From positions 5,208,001 through 5,272,000 of the forward strand of contig NC_065877.1 in assembly GCF_933775445.1 (NCBI RefSeq): a DNA stretch of 64,000 bases, in the 5' to 3' direction. The translations under genes and the position numbers were made by a program. Under the pieces are notes generated by a model. The model was not told the origin of the DNA. It searched no databases and saw only the letters and a list, made by a program, of their open reading frames with translations. Positions 24,301 to 37,115 of the stretch are shown here, in pieces; the stretch's first letter is position 1; every line of letters begins with the position of its first letter. This DNA comes from Argentina anserina. Taxonomy: Eukaryota; Streptophyta; Magnoliopsida; Rosales; Rosaceae.

Positions 24301-25163
24301 AGTGAAGTGGGAAGTACGGGCATGTTGCCGTATGGTACCAGAAAAGGTGTAGTGAAAACGAAAGGGGTAGTGAGTAGTGACGTTTTTTTAGTAGAGGGGA
24401 GGACGATCAGAGATATATATGATGACTGATGAGGATGGTGAGGTTACAGGTCTGGATGTTGGTTTTGCATGGATATAGAAGGAAAACAATAGAGCTCAGA
24501 AAGGGACTAAAGTCTTTGCATTATAAGGAGTGAAGCAGTGGATATCCTGCAAGGTAAAAATAAAAAAGTCCGAGATGGGGTCGTATGAGAGAGCACGTAA
24601 AGTAACAACTGTGCTCGTGATTGACAGAGATTGGTGAAAACGGGAGTTTAACGGGGATGAGCGAGGTTTCAACGGGGGCGGGTGACGTTGGAAGGAGAAG
24701 AACGGGGGATGAAACGGTGGGGAGGAGTGGAGGTCTGGAGGACGATGATGAGTAATTGCTTGTTTTTGGTGAGACAGTGGGAGTGGAAGTAACTGTTTGA
24801 GTTGATTGTTTGCGTATGAGGTGTAAAACCATTTGGGTTTTTTTTTTGGGGGATGTTGACTTTACTTTAGCAATGGAGATGAGAGACAGATTTGTTGATG
24901 AGTGAGGATGATTTGACATTTCAATGAAATGTTTTTGGTACCAAGCTCACTATTTTTTGGATCTTCCAATTAAATTCCTGAAACTCATGACTTGGAGCAA
25001 TTTGCGCTATATGCATTTTAGTCATAACTTTATAGAACTGACGGGACGGACTTTTGCGAGGAAAGAGCGAAAATTAACCGCATTGATAAAAGCCCTGATA
25101 TATGGTCAGTAGCTATTGAATTCTGAGTTCAAACTTGACTAATCTTTTATATTTACAATATAT
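21337..25163. other. Gene-free, transposon-like intergenic DNA
   Basis: A segment beginning GGGCACGTTTGTTTCCCC at 21337 resembles the ends of small hAT-like or Harbinger-like elements. A loose inverted partner (ACCACCAAACAAATGC) sits near 21500, but I could not prove a boundary. At 21640-22330 the DNA is GC-richer and purine-rich, with many stops. A TGACGTCA bZIP-type palindrome lies at 23234-23241. From 24521 to 24919 a 132-codon open frame exists on the - strand (Ser/Pro-rich) with no recognisable domain, so I do not call it a gene. Confidence 0.4.
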
Positions 25164-25380
25164 TGTTACGGGATAATTAATATTCTATTTTTGTGTATGT
25201 CTTAGTCTTATTATGTTTTCTGTTAGAGATAGATTCACATCTATGTAATAGATTAGGACTCCGAATCTTACGAGATTATGGTTATGTAATGTCTATATAT
25301 ATGACACATTATCAATTAATAAAGAGTTACGTTATGTTTCATTACGTCGTTATTATTCTCGTTTCGTTTCTCCTCAAACA
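25164..25380 (+). repeat. 5' LTR of the copia element
   Basis: This 217-bp repeat starts TG and ends CA and matches 31455-31671 along its whole length. By eye I count about 25 differences, roughly 88 percent identity. The primer-site-like sequence follows two bases after its end. Confidence 0.9.
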
Positions 25381-28300
25381 CGTTATCATGCACTTTGTTC
25401 TACAATGTCTGAGTAACGAGACCACCAGGAAAATGTTCAACCCTTGTCCTAAATCTTTTTCCTCCGGCATCATTTTTTCCGTGACTTCACCGGAAAATTA
25501 CATCAGATTCTGAAAAATAGTTGTCGGACGACAAAGAAGAAAAGAGAAAACATGAGATTTGTTATGGGCACCCAGACTTTTATGTGGGCACCCCGTCTCC
25601 TTCATCACCTGCATCGGTCGACACCGCTCCGGCCTCCGTCTTCTTCTTCTGACGCCAGCCCAACGCGTCTCCCTCCTAGCGTGCACTAGCCGTAGGCCGA
25701 CTTTTTGTCTAGCAGTCCAGCGTCACCTCCGCTTTCTTGGCTGCCCCTAGTGAGGCCCCGCCGTTTTTGAGAAACCAGCGCCGCCTTGCGCTCTCTACCC
25801 ATAACCTGTGCGTTCTCTGCCTAGACCAGCGCTACTCAACTTCGCCGCCATCAAGCAGAAACCAACATCAAATCCTAGCGTATCCCCAATCAGTTTCCTC
25901 TCGACGTCGGTCGCCATCAAATAGAATTTGACCCGGTCATTCAAGGTGATCTCCGAGCATAACGCAGCATCCCAGCCTCGCATGCGCCTCCATCTGCAGT
26001 TAACGCATACCTGATGACGTTTTTCCAGTCCGGATTCCCAAATCGTCGACGAGGAACCGCGGCAGCCGTGACTGGACTCACAGTTGATCCGACCCGATTC
26101 CTCTGAAACCCGACCCAAGCCCGGGTCTTGGCCTTCTGCTAGCCCAACATCCCTTTTGGGCCTCAGACTCTTCCGAGCCCAATGGCCTATTGGCCCTATA
26201 ACTCTATTTCCTTTTATGTTCCTATTTATTTTTAATCATTTATTTGCACGTTTTAGTTTTCTAACTATGTTTCACGTGCTCGTATAGAAAAAATGATCAA
26301 TTGTCGTACCACTGTGATGACATCCATGCCTGAGACGGACGTTACTCACGCGCAATTTATGACATCAGTACGACGATCGAAAATGAATTCATCAATCAGC
26401 TTCATGCATGACGATCGATTTGCAAAGCAGTTTAATTATATACGGTCTATTTGGTAAACCAATAAGTATGTTTTTCTTAAAGTTGATGCTTGTGAACATA
26501 TATATATATATATATATATATTATTGAGCGCTATTAGCATTCTTCATGTCTCTTTTCTGGCATTTCTTATAACGCCGATGAGACCAAAAAGGGATATGAT
26601 TCCCTCTTGGTCAACGTTTTTCGTGTGACAGTCCTGGGGGAGTCACGTTATTATTTAAAGGGAATAAATCGATTTCGTGTGGTCGCCTGAGTGCACCGCT
26701 ATTTTGGGTGCGATCATGAGAATCGCCGATATTCATCGATTATTTTATAACCATATACATCACAACCCTTTTAATTTCGGTTACATATTTAAATAGTTTC
26801 GATTATTCGAAACCTATACAACCCTCATTTCTTATGGATGCGTCGTCATCGCGACTGTTATTTGAATGTTTGACTTTTCTTAAACTCATGTCTATAAACG
26901 ATAATCTCAAGGTCTACGTACTTATTTATTTGAGTTGAAATTCATTACTCTGATGCAGCATTATTTGTTGACAAAAGATCTCAAAAATAAAAATAATTCC
27001 ATGAGACACACACACTTAACGTGATTCAATAATCGTCTATGACGTTGTATTACCAGAGTTGACCTTGATGCATGTTCCACATCCAAGAAACACATGCCAT
27101 TTTTGACACCTGTATCTATTTCTTGAGGGAATTTTAGTGATAGAAACGTAACATTCTTCCATTCTCACGTAAGAAATTTTTTTAGCATCAGGCTAAGGCT
27201 CCGCCCGATCCGATATGCATGATTTTGTTCCTACAAACTTTTGTTTAGTCAATCTATTTTGACTATGTTTTCTGCTTACTATTTTTCAAGTATGACGTTG
27301 AGATTGCCATGTTTCTTGCTTGACTTTAGCTTAAGTCGTGTATTGGAATTAGAAGTTTGGTTGTGTTGTATTAAATATTGGCATATTCAATAAAATTTCT
27401 TGTATTATCTGTTTACAAGATGATCTCGTAAGAATTTTATTTGTCTTACCTTAGCATAAATGGTCAACATTTGCAACTCACGTGGTTTTTAAATTACCCA
27501 TTTTTTTGTTACATGAGACCCTAATAGTAGTATATTGTGAATTTGGACCTTAAAATTGGAAAACGGACCTCGGAACGTTAAAATTGACGTCATTTTTTCG
27601 GTTATTGTTCCGGCGTTTCTGGCGTTTTGTCTGCCTTCGGTCCACTTGCCGGTGTTTCCGGTGCCACCACCCGGTTCCTGCTGGCGTCCCCTGTCAAACC
27701 TGCAGCTCCGGCCAACTTCGGCCGGTTTTCGGCGATTTTTTCGTCGTTTCTCGTTATTTTTCCTACATAATTCATGCAGTTTTTGCTGTCATGTTTTCTT
27801 AGTCCAAATTTCACCCAGTTTTGAGTTATGTTGACATGGTTTTCTGGTTAATTTTTCAGTTTTTCTCCACGTCGTGTTATAGCTCAAACAATTTTATTAT
27901 TATTGGTGTCACCAGCACCAATTAGATGGTTTTTACCATCCTAATTATTTGATATTCAACTGCTCCAATACCATATTTTTCCAACTTTTAAGTTGTAGAA
28001 TGTAGTTCTATTGTCATATGATACATTCGATAGGATTGGACTATTTGTTTTCAATCCTCTTTTTGACAATGCCCTATGGGGTATTGCTTGAAATTGTTCC
28101 CCGTGTTGTCGACTCTCTTAATTTATTTTGATGATGTCCCGCGGCGAAGTCGAGTGTCTTGCTGATTGCGTAACCACCCACACTGTTATAGGGGATAGAT
28201 AGTTGTTTTACCGATCTCGTGCGAAGATTATGTTTTATATCTTCATGCCTTGCTGAGTTTTAAAAGGTCATATATGCCAATGATGAATTTTCATCTTGAT

Positions 28301-30739
28301 ATTTGTGTTGAGAATGGAGAGGAATAAATCTGTCAGATTTCATTGACAATAGCTTTGTTAGCCTGCAGACATAGTTTTGCTTGCCTGTAGCAGTAGCTTT
28401 ATGAAACTCAAGATTCTTTGAATCATGGGTTCGGTTTTGCTGTCTTCTCGGTTTTGATATGATCATTTTTGGTCATTTTGAACGAGATATGATGATTCGA
28501 GTTCTTTGAAATTCACACGATCATCTATTGGGAGACCACCTCACCGGTGCAGCCGTGCTGCACACGGTGAGGCCGAGCCAACCCCTCTCGGCGGCTCCAT
28601 GGCATTCAGGTCGTTGGTGGCGGCATCCCCTCCTTTACAAGAGCTCATTTACAGGATGTTGTGATGTCTCCCGTGTTTTCTAATACCTCCACGGTAATCT
28701 CGGATGTCTATCGCTCATCTTGCAAATCTTGTTCTCTTGCTATATTTCAAGGAAGTCCTTTATTTGATAAGGGTCTAACCGAGAACATTCCATTTTTACA
28801 AAGTATTTAAGGTGACATTAGTGGACCATATCAAACCGAATACAGACATTTTTCGTATTTTTATGGTAAAGGTTAAGAGCATCGACGCGTTGGTCACACA
28901 TCACTTTGATATCCACAAAGAATAATGTATTTGCTAAGTTTTTTGCTATGATCATCATACTAAGGGCTCACCACCCTTCCCATCCTCTCAAATCTATTTG
29001 ATTGGATACCGTTGGAGAGTTCACCTCCAAGACCTTTGATGATTTCGTTTTGCATGTCTATTGGAATCGTCGTTGAACATATTATTCCTCATGTTCATTC
29101 ACTGCACGATCTAGTAGAGTTCAGACTTGGTTATGGGTACTAACCTGCCGATTTTTGTATGGGGATATGTAATGATGTTACATGCAGCGATACTTAATCA
29201 TTTCAGATCCACAACTCACCAAGCGTTTAGTGCGTACCAGATGGTCACTGGATACGGTTCAAACGTTCTTTTCACTAACGCCTCTTTGGTTTAGTTGTTT
29301 ATGTGTCTCTCTTGTAGTAATCTCAATAGGTTTATATGAAACGATTAAATATTTTGGTTGGTTATGATTTATGAATTACCAACACTTATACACTATTTCC
29401 AATCTACATTGTGGATCTATATCCTACGATATTAACAAACGGTCACTTTGATGAGACATACTTCCCGTCGTCAGAGGGAGATATGGAATGCTTTCATTCC
29501 AGTTTTAACGCCATGAATTGACGTGGTGTGACACTATGTCTCATTCAAATCTCGCACTACTGAAGTGCAACGCATTATCGACCTTCGGAATTTTAAAGAT
29601 TCGATGCTCAATGACTTTACTGATATTGCGAAAGTGACAAGATCGCACATAAATGTTGTGATGTGCCGGTAAGGTTGGAACTTCCAAAATAAGGTAGAAT
29701 TTCATATGACTTGGTCATAGCACCGTTGACACCATCCCTGATAGTGGGAAGGAAGCCGGTGATGGCACCATTGTACGTTGTGGTGTTGTCGGTGCCCGTG
29801 GTATTGCACCACAAAACAAGGGCGGCAAACACAAAGATGGACTAGTAAGGGTCATAGCTTCAGTCTTGGCTCCTACCTAGATGTGGTGGAGACCATTATT
29901 CTCTGGAATCAAAAATCCAGAAAGAAGCGAGGTGCGTAGGCACAAGTATTTCGCTCATCATCAAGAGATATTCTCTAAACATGTATATCAACTAAGTTTA
30001 TGTGGGACGCTACCGACTCCTTTGTTGATGTTAGAGAAGAATAAAAATCTCTCAAATTGATCGTATAAAGCACGTGCGTGTGCTTAATGGATCGATCTCC
30101 TATGATTGATGATGTATTCGCTTATACTCTTATTCCGTTGTAAAGTATCAACGATGAACAACTTGACCGAAGTGGAAAGAATCAATACATGTTGAACTAG
30201 ACTTGTTATATTAGTCATTATTCATAATTGTAATGAGAAAGATGAAGTCATGCGATATTTGCAGGACTTATGGCGCAAAGATCGTTTCATTACCCTAGTA
30301 TTGACTACGGTGAGTCATATTATCTCGTAATGGACATAATTGTTTTATGCTACTTAATCAGTAGTAGTGTCCATGAAAACTGATCTGCCGCATATGATAA
30401 TGGTCATAACATATATGTAAATTGATCTTGACGCAGATATGAGAGTGCCCGAGAGACTTTAAATACCTCAAGACCATGTGTCTAGTTCTACCTTTAGCGA
30501 ATCAATACATTCCTCCCACACCAACGCCGCCAGCAGCTCATATACACTAGTGTACATGTTAGTGTTGATATTGACACTGTTAACATAGAGGATACATATG
30601 ATTCCGTCTCGGACCAAAATCAGTCATTCATTGGTTCATCCCCCCCATTCCTTTGTGAAAGACACATTGAATGTGACAAATCAAAATCTATCCAGTTTTG
30701 TATGTCAATTTCAACGAGACCTACAGGACATCTCGTTCA

Positions 30740-31050
30740 ATGAAATATGGTGAATTTGGTACAATTGGAAAGGTCTATGTGTCTACTTTCCAATAACACC
30801 AACCATTCGTTCATAGTTATCGTATTGAGTGAGTTATGGTCGTTTTAGCAAAGTAGGACAGTTATGTCCAAGAATTTTCAAGTTAGTCAACTTCGACAGA
30901 GCACTGTGAACTGCTCTGGTCGAATTAGGTTGTGAACTTTATGTCATTCAAAAGCCACGGGTGTCTACTTTCCATAACATTTTACGGTTCGCTGATACCT
31001 ATTCTGACGAAAAAGTTATGGCCGTTTAAGTGAGTGAAAGTCATTCTACC
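30740..31050 (+). repeat. Two diverged copies of a 100-bp motif inside the copia element
   Basis: The words GTGTCTACTTTCC, then a TTCGYT..ATA segment and GAGTTATGGTCGTTTTAG appear at about 30778-30848. They recur in altered form at about 30961-31030 (GTGTCTACTTTCC ... AAGTTATGGCCGTTTAAG). This sits where the rest of copia reverse transcriptase and RNase H should be, so foreign DNA has probably replaced that part. Confidence 0.5.
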
Positions 31051-31445
31051 CGAGAATCTGATTTTCATTGCAAATTCTTGTTTTAAGTTGTTATGCAATC
31101 TTGTTTCCTAATATCTAAGTTTGGCTATGTATAACATGTATGATCTAATGATGTGTGGTTAGATTAATGATTAATCATTAGCCCAAGACTACGTTTGAGA
31201 AGCATGTAATGAACGTTGTATACGTTGTTTTTTGTACTCCATGATTATTGCACTAATCAAGGGAAGTTGTTTAGTAGACTCTAGGGGGAGTCTACCTCAC
31301 ATGATGCTATCAAATGTAGACGGTGCGTTGTGCTCTTTTTCCCTTCGATCAAGCTTTTGTTTTCACCCAAGAAGTTTTTATTTTGCTTAACAAGGTTTTT
31401 ACTGAGGCAATGATGTGTGTACCATGCAACCTAGGCATGCGACAC

Positions 31446-31454
31446 AAGGGAGAG
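31446..31454 (+). other. Polypurine tract of the copia element
   Basis: The purine run AAGGGAGAG lies immediately before the 3' LTR, the expected position of the plus-strand priming site. It is preceded by copia-type 3' sequence (TTTTTACTGAGGCA). Confidence 0.75.
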
Positions 31455-31671
31455 TGTTACGGGAGAATTACTATTATACTCTTGTGTGTGTCTTAGCCTT
31501 ATTAGGTTTCCTGTTAGAGATAGATTCACATATTTATAATAGATTAGTACTCCGAATCATACGAGATTTTGGTTATTTAATGCCTATATATTGGTCACAT
31601 TATCAATCAATAAAGAGTTACGTTCTGTTCCATTATGTCGTTATTATTCTCATTTCGTTTCTCCTCAAACA
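31455..31671 (+). repeat. 3' LTR of the copia element
   Basis: The 217-bp partner of the 5' LTR starts TGTTACGGG and ends CTCCTCAAACA. Its equal length and the near-matching flanking 5-bp words show one original insertion rather than two solo LTRs. Confidence 0.9.
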
Positions 31672-34600
31672 TATACATGTTTGTTTTTAAAAATGCAATA
31701 CATACGCTCAATCAAACGTGACTTATTGCAGCATATGAAGGTCATTCTCGATTTGTTGTTATGAAGCAATTACCTTGATCGTGATTTCGTTTTTTTTAAT
31801 GAGAATTGTTAGTGATTTTCGTTTAGTTTACTTATGTTAATATAGTTTAATGGTGACTTCTCTTGATATATGGGAGGACTAACTTTCTCCAGATTTTTTC
31901 ATCTTATAGGAATTTCTTTTTCTTTCCATGGTTCTTTTAAAATCTTATTAAACACATGCATCGTTGATTCATATGCGAGTTATGAAAGATGTCTAGTACC
32001 AATTATTCTTGGTAGCGAGTTCTAACACATGGCTCTTGTTTTTGAGAGCTCGTCTACTAGCATGTAATAAGTATTCTTGTTATTCTTTTGGGAGATTCAC
32101 CTTGTCATGGAGTTAAATTTTGTATTTCTTCCAAAATACCCACTCAAGTTAATATTGTTACGCATTATATGTACTACAATCGATATGTCCTTCAATAGCT
32201 ACTCATATTATAGTTACATTTTGTATTTGGAAAAAATTAAGAAGAGTACATGAACTTTGCTCTATTAAGAATTAAAATTGTTTAACTTTTGAAATTATCG
32301 TATAAGTACATGAGTTAATAAATTATACCCAACTTAGGTACAAGACGTTAACTAATCCGTTAAATAATATGTCATTATTAAAAAACTAGAGGGCAAAAAT
32401 GTATTCCCAAACTCATGGCCGAGTGGAAAAGTTATTGCCTTTTAAAACCAGCATCTTAGTTGAAAATAGAGTCAGAAGCTGCTTCCCCGATCAAGGAAAT
32501 TATGAGAGTGATTCGAAGTAGCTCTCTCTCTCTCTCATACGCACGACCTTGATACTATATGCCAGCCAGGCGATAATCCTTATTATGGCTATGCTTCGGA
32601 AAGCGGGGATGGCAAGAGGAGACCTGAAAGTTTTTGGGCCCGTACACTTCCTCCTTCCCAACGTGTTGATTTAACTAAAAAGTGGTTTTGTGCTAGAGGA
32701 GGAGAAATGAAGAGCAGGATTGCTGGAATAGACTAGGCTCAGAATTGTGCATCTGATGGTGGTGGTGCACAATCCCTTTTCAATACTTGAAGCAACCAGC
32801 ACCTTAGTCACACATATGACCCAGAGCAGATAACATAATTGTTAATCTTAAAACCCTAAAAGGATCAAGAATCTCAGTTGATTCACTTACACCAATACAT
32901 TTTGAAGAAGCTTCCCAAAAGAGAAGTATAAATGAGTAGTTTTAATGATCACATAGATGACAAAATTGCCCTTGAAAGTATGATGGAAACCATATGAACT
33001 AACGGAGTATGGAGCACAATACATCAAAAGTAGATCGAGTTAAATAGTATATGTAATCATGTGATATTTTTAGAAGTTGAATAATCTTGATTCTTAATAA
33101 AACAAAGCTCATATGTACCATTCTTAAAAATTTCTTTTTTGTATTAGATGAACATATGCATCTTGTTTCAATTCAGCTCATTATGGATCTCTTTTCTATA
33201 TTTAATATAGAAGTCATACAAAACTTTCAAGTATTCTAGTACAGTGAATAAATTGTCATGTTCGAAAAAGTAAACAAATGCGTAGAGAAACTTTTCCATC
33301 CAAATGATCCAACAACATCGACCAAAAGTTAAAGCCAGCACTGTATGGTACTATGGTATGGTAGCCAGAAGCAAAGCTAATCCCACAATCAAATTTTCAG
33401 GGTACCTTCGGGATTTAAATTCCTGGAAATTTTATTCCATGGCACGCACGGTGGGGTCTCGACTCTCGACTCTCATGGTCCTTTGCAGCAGCGACCTCAT
33501 TTCGCTGCATAGGCTTCAGCCACTCACAGTCGACCACCCAACCATTTCCAACCCAGCAAACCCAAGCAATATCGAATATGGATTTCTCTTGTGGGTCTAC
33601 TCGAATCAAGCTGAAATCGACCACAGGCGTATTTTGAGAAGAGAGGCACCACCACTCTCCGGGGACCAAAACGTGAAAGGTTGACCTCCTAGAGAGCCCC
33701 AAAGTTCAAATACACAATATCATGGCCCAGCTTTCTTCATTGCTTTTTGTGCATGACAACCCCTCTAGGGTCACGTTGTGGGTGTACCCTACGATTGTGG
33801 GGTTTATCTTAAAAATTTACAGGGAAAAGGATCTTACAAATCTACAATGCTTTCCTTCTTCTTTTTCACCTGTCACGTGTGTTGGGGAGGGGAACATATT
33901 GAAAAGGTTTTGATAAATATATGCCTATGAGTCATGGTGCACTACGTGACTACATGTTATTGCTATGTCATTTCGTTCTTGGTGTTGTTTGACTAGCAAA
34001 GTGAAAGTTGGAGGATTTAATAATACATGTTGGCGTGATTAGTTACTATAATTCTAGGACCAAATATTGATAGATTATGACATTATGTGATTGTATAAGG
34101 AACATCGGGTGATTAATCGAACAACCTTGGTGTTTAGATTTTAATCTACAACACCACAATTTATTAGTAGCGTCAGTAGAATTAAAAATTCTAACGGATG
34201 TTATTTTAAAAAAGAAATGACTAATTAGAGATGAAAAGTCATGTGTGTTATTTCTTTTATTAATATAAAGATTATATCTTTCTAAAATGTAAATAAATAT
34301 CGATTTCACTTATAAAATCAGTAGTTGATCTGCTTGATCATGAAACTCATCTTCAATTATCGTGTAACACTACCAAAAAGTAAAATGAATTTTGACACGA
34401 GAACAAATTAATAGGGAATTAGGTTCCGGATGCTAGTGTCACTGGTGACGCAATCACATGCCATTCACTTCATCCCGATTAATCGAGCCATAAAAAACTG
34501 CAGTGCTAATGTACTATACTAACTTTCTATATGGGCCAATTGGCATCCCGATAATCTTTGGCAGATTTAGGGTGTCATCATGCTTTGAAGACTGAACCTG

Positions 34601-36150
34601 CATGTGTATGCGACTATGAAATGGTGCATGCATTTGGACTATATAATATTGACTGAAATTAATGAAAAGAAACTAGAGAGACAAAATTATACAGACACAT
34701 GTATGCATGCAGGACCCGAGTTAAGTTAGGGAAAGGATGGGCCAATATTTTCATAAGGTTTGAATCGTTTGGTCAGGCTCAAATCATATATAGTGTTTCA
34801 AGGAAATGTGAACACACACTATGTGATAAGGATGTCCCTCATTTATCGGTTGGATGCGATTGTTGGTGTTCCTGAAAACTAACATTAATGTTGTGTTTTA
34901 CACAAGTGTTGGCTCCAATTTGTGTCTCATTTGTTCGGCGAGTGGATACTTGATTCCACTACCTGATTCACGAGGGTGACGAGTGAGACATTGCACTATA
35001 AATTTATAATGCATTTATGCTAAAATGGAGTGCATAACTCCATAAGTACTTTTAAAAATTATTTCTTCCATATATAGGAATATTATTGAATAACGTTTTG
35101 ACTAAAAATAACTAGCATAGTCGCGGTGACAAGAGAGATGTGCTCAACTGCCTCAACTTGATAAGAAATCATGTTATGATTAATATGATCAACCTACTTG
35201 TCCCGAATTTGACATCTTGGATTTGCAAGGAAAAAAAAAACCAAATATGATTTGTTGATGTGCCGGCATAAATTCGTAGTAATGACTAATGACTACGCCA
35301 CCACTATCCTCCCTTTTGAAGACCTCAGGATAAAAAAGTTAGCCTACCAAGATCATATTCAGGCGCTCATGTATTTTGGGTGTCACATCGACTCAAGCCT
35401 TTGTTGGCAATACGTACGTGTCTTGAGCAGTTGTATGATGTACATGCAATTGAGTAGCATTTAAAGACAGTTGATGACTTCAACAAGGTCCGCAAGGATA
35501 TGCGGAGTCTAAAATCTAAACTTAGCTTCTCTTGCATTGAAATATCTAAGAGCATATGCACCCCAATCCCTCCATCAATCCATCACTTAACTTGTCTCCA
35601 TCAATTATTATTCATTGCATAGTGCATTTATGTGCCAGTTTTTATGCAGCGGGAGTTGTCGTCGATTTAGCAATTACATTGGATGGACGGTGGGCTGAAG
35701 ATGGGGAAGGGAAAGAGGAACATAAAGAGGGGAGAAATAGATCACGTGCAAGGCCTTAAACCGGCAGGCAATTTTCGCCGGAGTGATTGCTGTTTTTTTG
35801 GGTATAGCCACTATTCCATTCCCTCTTATTTTTGCGCTGCATCAAATTTGACCTGAAAACCGGCAAATTTTGGGCTGAATTGCATGACTGCCGGGCACCA
35901 CTGCATATGCTCGGCATCTGATCTTCTATTTCAATTTCCCTATTCCCACTCCTGTACGGATGTACCCCATTTAAATTGTGACACATGACATTTCTTGCTT
36001 ACTCACCTAACAGCCTGCTAACGGAATCTCACCACCACATTTAACAAATGCTCAGTATGAAATTAACATGTGTTATAAAATATAATTATAGGTAATAGGT
36101 TCGATTATCAGGTATTTAATATTCTATAAATTATTTTTATTACAACTTTT
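31672..36150. other. Gene-free intergenic DNA
   Basis: Mostly AT-rich DNA without a supported gene. On the + strand at about 32527-32737 there is an open run of about 70 codons with balanced composition (NPYYGYASESGDGKRRPE, FWARTLPPSQRVDLTKKWF) ending at TAG. I do not recognise it, and no start or neighbouring exon was found. A 126-codon frame at 33304-33684 has no recognisable domain and is not called. Short CT tracts occur near 32521. Confidence 0.4.
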
Positions 36151-36321
36151 TTGGGTTTGTTTTTTCTCTTTTGATCGATGAGTCTTTTGGGGTTATTTGT
36201 TTTGTCTGCAACCTTCATCTTCCGAAGATAATAAACGCGGCAACACAGCAAAACCCTTTTCCTTCCACCACATCCTCGAGCGCTAAGGTCCCCAAACCAT
36301 TCTTTTCAGCAATACAAGTAA

Positions 36322-36364
<43 letters not shown>

Positions 36365-37115
36365 TTCGATTTATTCCCATCGTATTTGGATTCGGGTATC
36401 GTAGATTTCGCGAATCGACATATTCCTTACTGGTTCTATTGAGCCCTAGTTATTTCTAGGTTTAGCTGTAGAGAATAGCTCTGAAACATTTCTGAATTTT
36501 GAACTGATAAGAAGTTGATAGACGATTGGAAGCTTGCGGATTGTTTTCTAGTTTGTAAGTGGCTGGATATTGAGCTTTACTACACAAGATTCAATTAGTT
36601 TTGCTTTGCGAATAATAAAAGAAGAGTAAAATAGTAGAACTAATTGCGGTACCGATAGATTCTGTCATTATGGCCACGGGGGTTCAGTTAGGTATTTGGC
36701 AACAAGAAGACTTGCCTCAGTTGATTTCAATACCTTGGATTTTCATTTTAATAGCTTCATTTGAATCAAAGCGGTTGTTAAACCCTTCTATTAGTAGTCT
36801 GCGATTTTTTTTGGTTTTTATGGGTAATAATGGTGTAAGATTTGCTGATAAGTGATTAGCCACAGAAAACAATGTAACCTACGCACATCTGTTGATACTA
36901 GTTTGTATAAATAACACATGCAGTTGTGGTGCCTGCTACATTCGTTTGAGCTTTGTTGGTTGGTTTAATAACTCAGTTTTTGTTTGTCAGCAGCAGTGAC
37001 TGATCAGCAAAGGAGAATTATATCTAATTACTCAGCTGCGAAGGGATACGTGGAGTTCGACTGCCCTCCTTATAAGACCTAATTTGTTGGAATTGTTTTG
37101 TTTTCTTGTGTTAAT
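36150..37115 (+). promoter_or_regulatory. 5' UTR and leader intron of the RNF113 gene
   Basis: A noncoding first exon appears to end at 36317 with a strong donor (CAA then GTAAGT). An intron runs to about 36990 and a second leader segment leads to the ATG at 37116. The acceptor is a run of three CAG (36988-36996), so cleavage could shift by 3 or 6 bases without touching the protein. A (CT)n microsatellite fills the start of the intron at 36326-36362. Leader introns often raise expression of plant housekeeping genes; that role here is inference. Confidence 0.55.
36326..36362. repeat. (CT)n microsatellite
   Basis: An uninterrupted CT dinucleotide tract of about 18 units lies just inside the leader intron of the RNF113 gene. 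Confidence 0.95.

Larger units (their letters stand above)
25164..31671 (+). mobile_element. Degenerate Ty1/copia LTR retrotransposon, about 6.5 kb
   Basis: Two 217-bp LTRs bound the element, both starting TGTTACGGG and ending CTCCTCAAACA. Flanking 5-bp words are TATAT (25159-25163) and TATAC (31672-31676), a target duplication with one change. Next to the 5' LTR is a primer-site-like TTATCATGCAC at 25383-25393. A GC-rich leader follows with repeated GGCCCA/GCCCAA words, typical of copia leaders. Pol relics appear in several frames: a protease-side LADCVTTHTV near 28160, integrase pieces at about 28780-29640 (ENIPFLQSI, WGYVMMLHAA, FTDIAKVTRSHI) and a reverse-transcriptase start (RVPERL) near 30440. 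All are broken by stops and frameshifts, and most of RT and RNase H is gone, so the copy cannot move on its own. The order protease, integrase, RT identifies copia rather than gypsy. Confidence 0.85.

Noticed and set aside
24521..24919. 132-codon Ser/Pro/Thr-rich - strand frame
   Set aside because: No domain, partner exon or promoter signal seen; the Ser/Pro bias is what a purine-rich opposite strand would give.
32400..32500. tRNA-like GGCCGAGTGG motif
   Set aside because: Only a D-arm-like word is present; no acceptor stem and no TTCGANTC-type arm in the right place.
33304..33684. 126-codon + strand frame
   Set aside because: No recognisable domain, poor start context and a similar-length frame on the other strand; likely chance.
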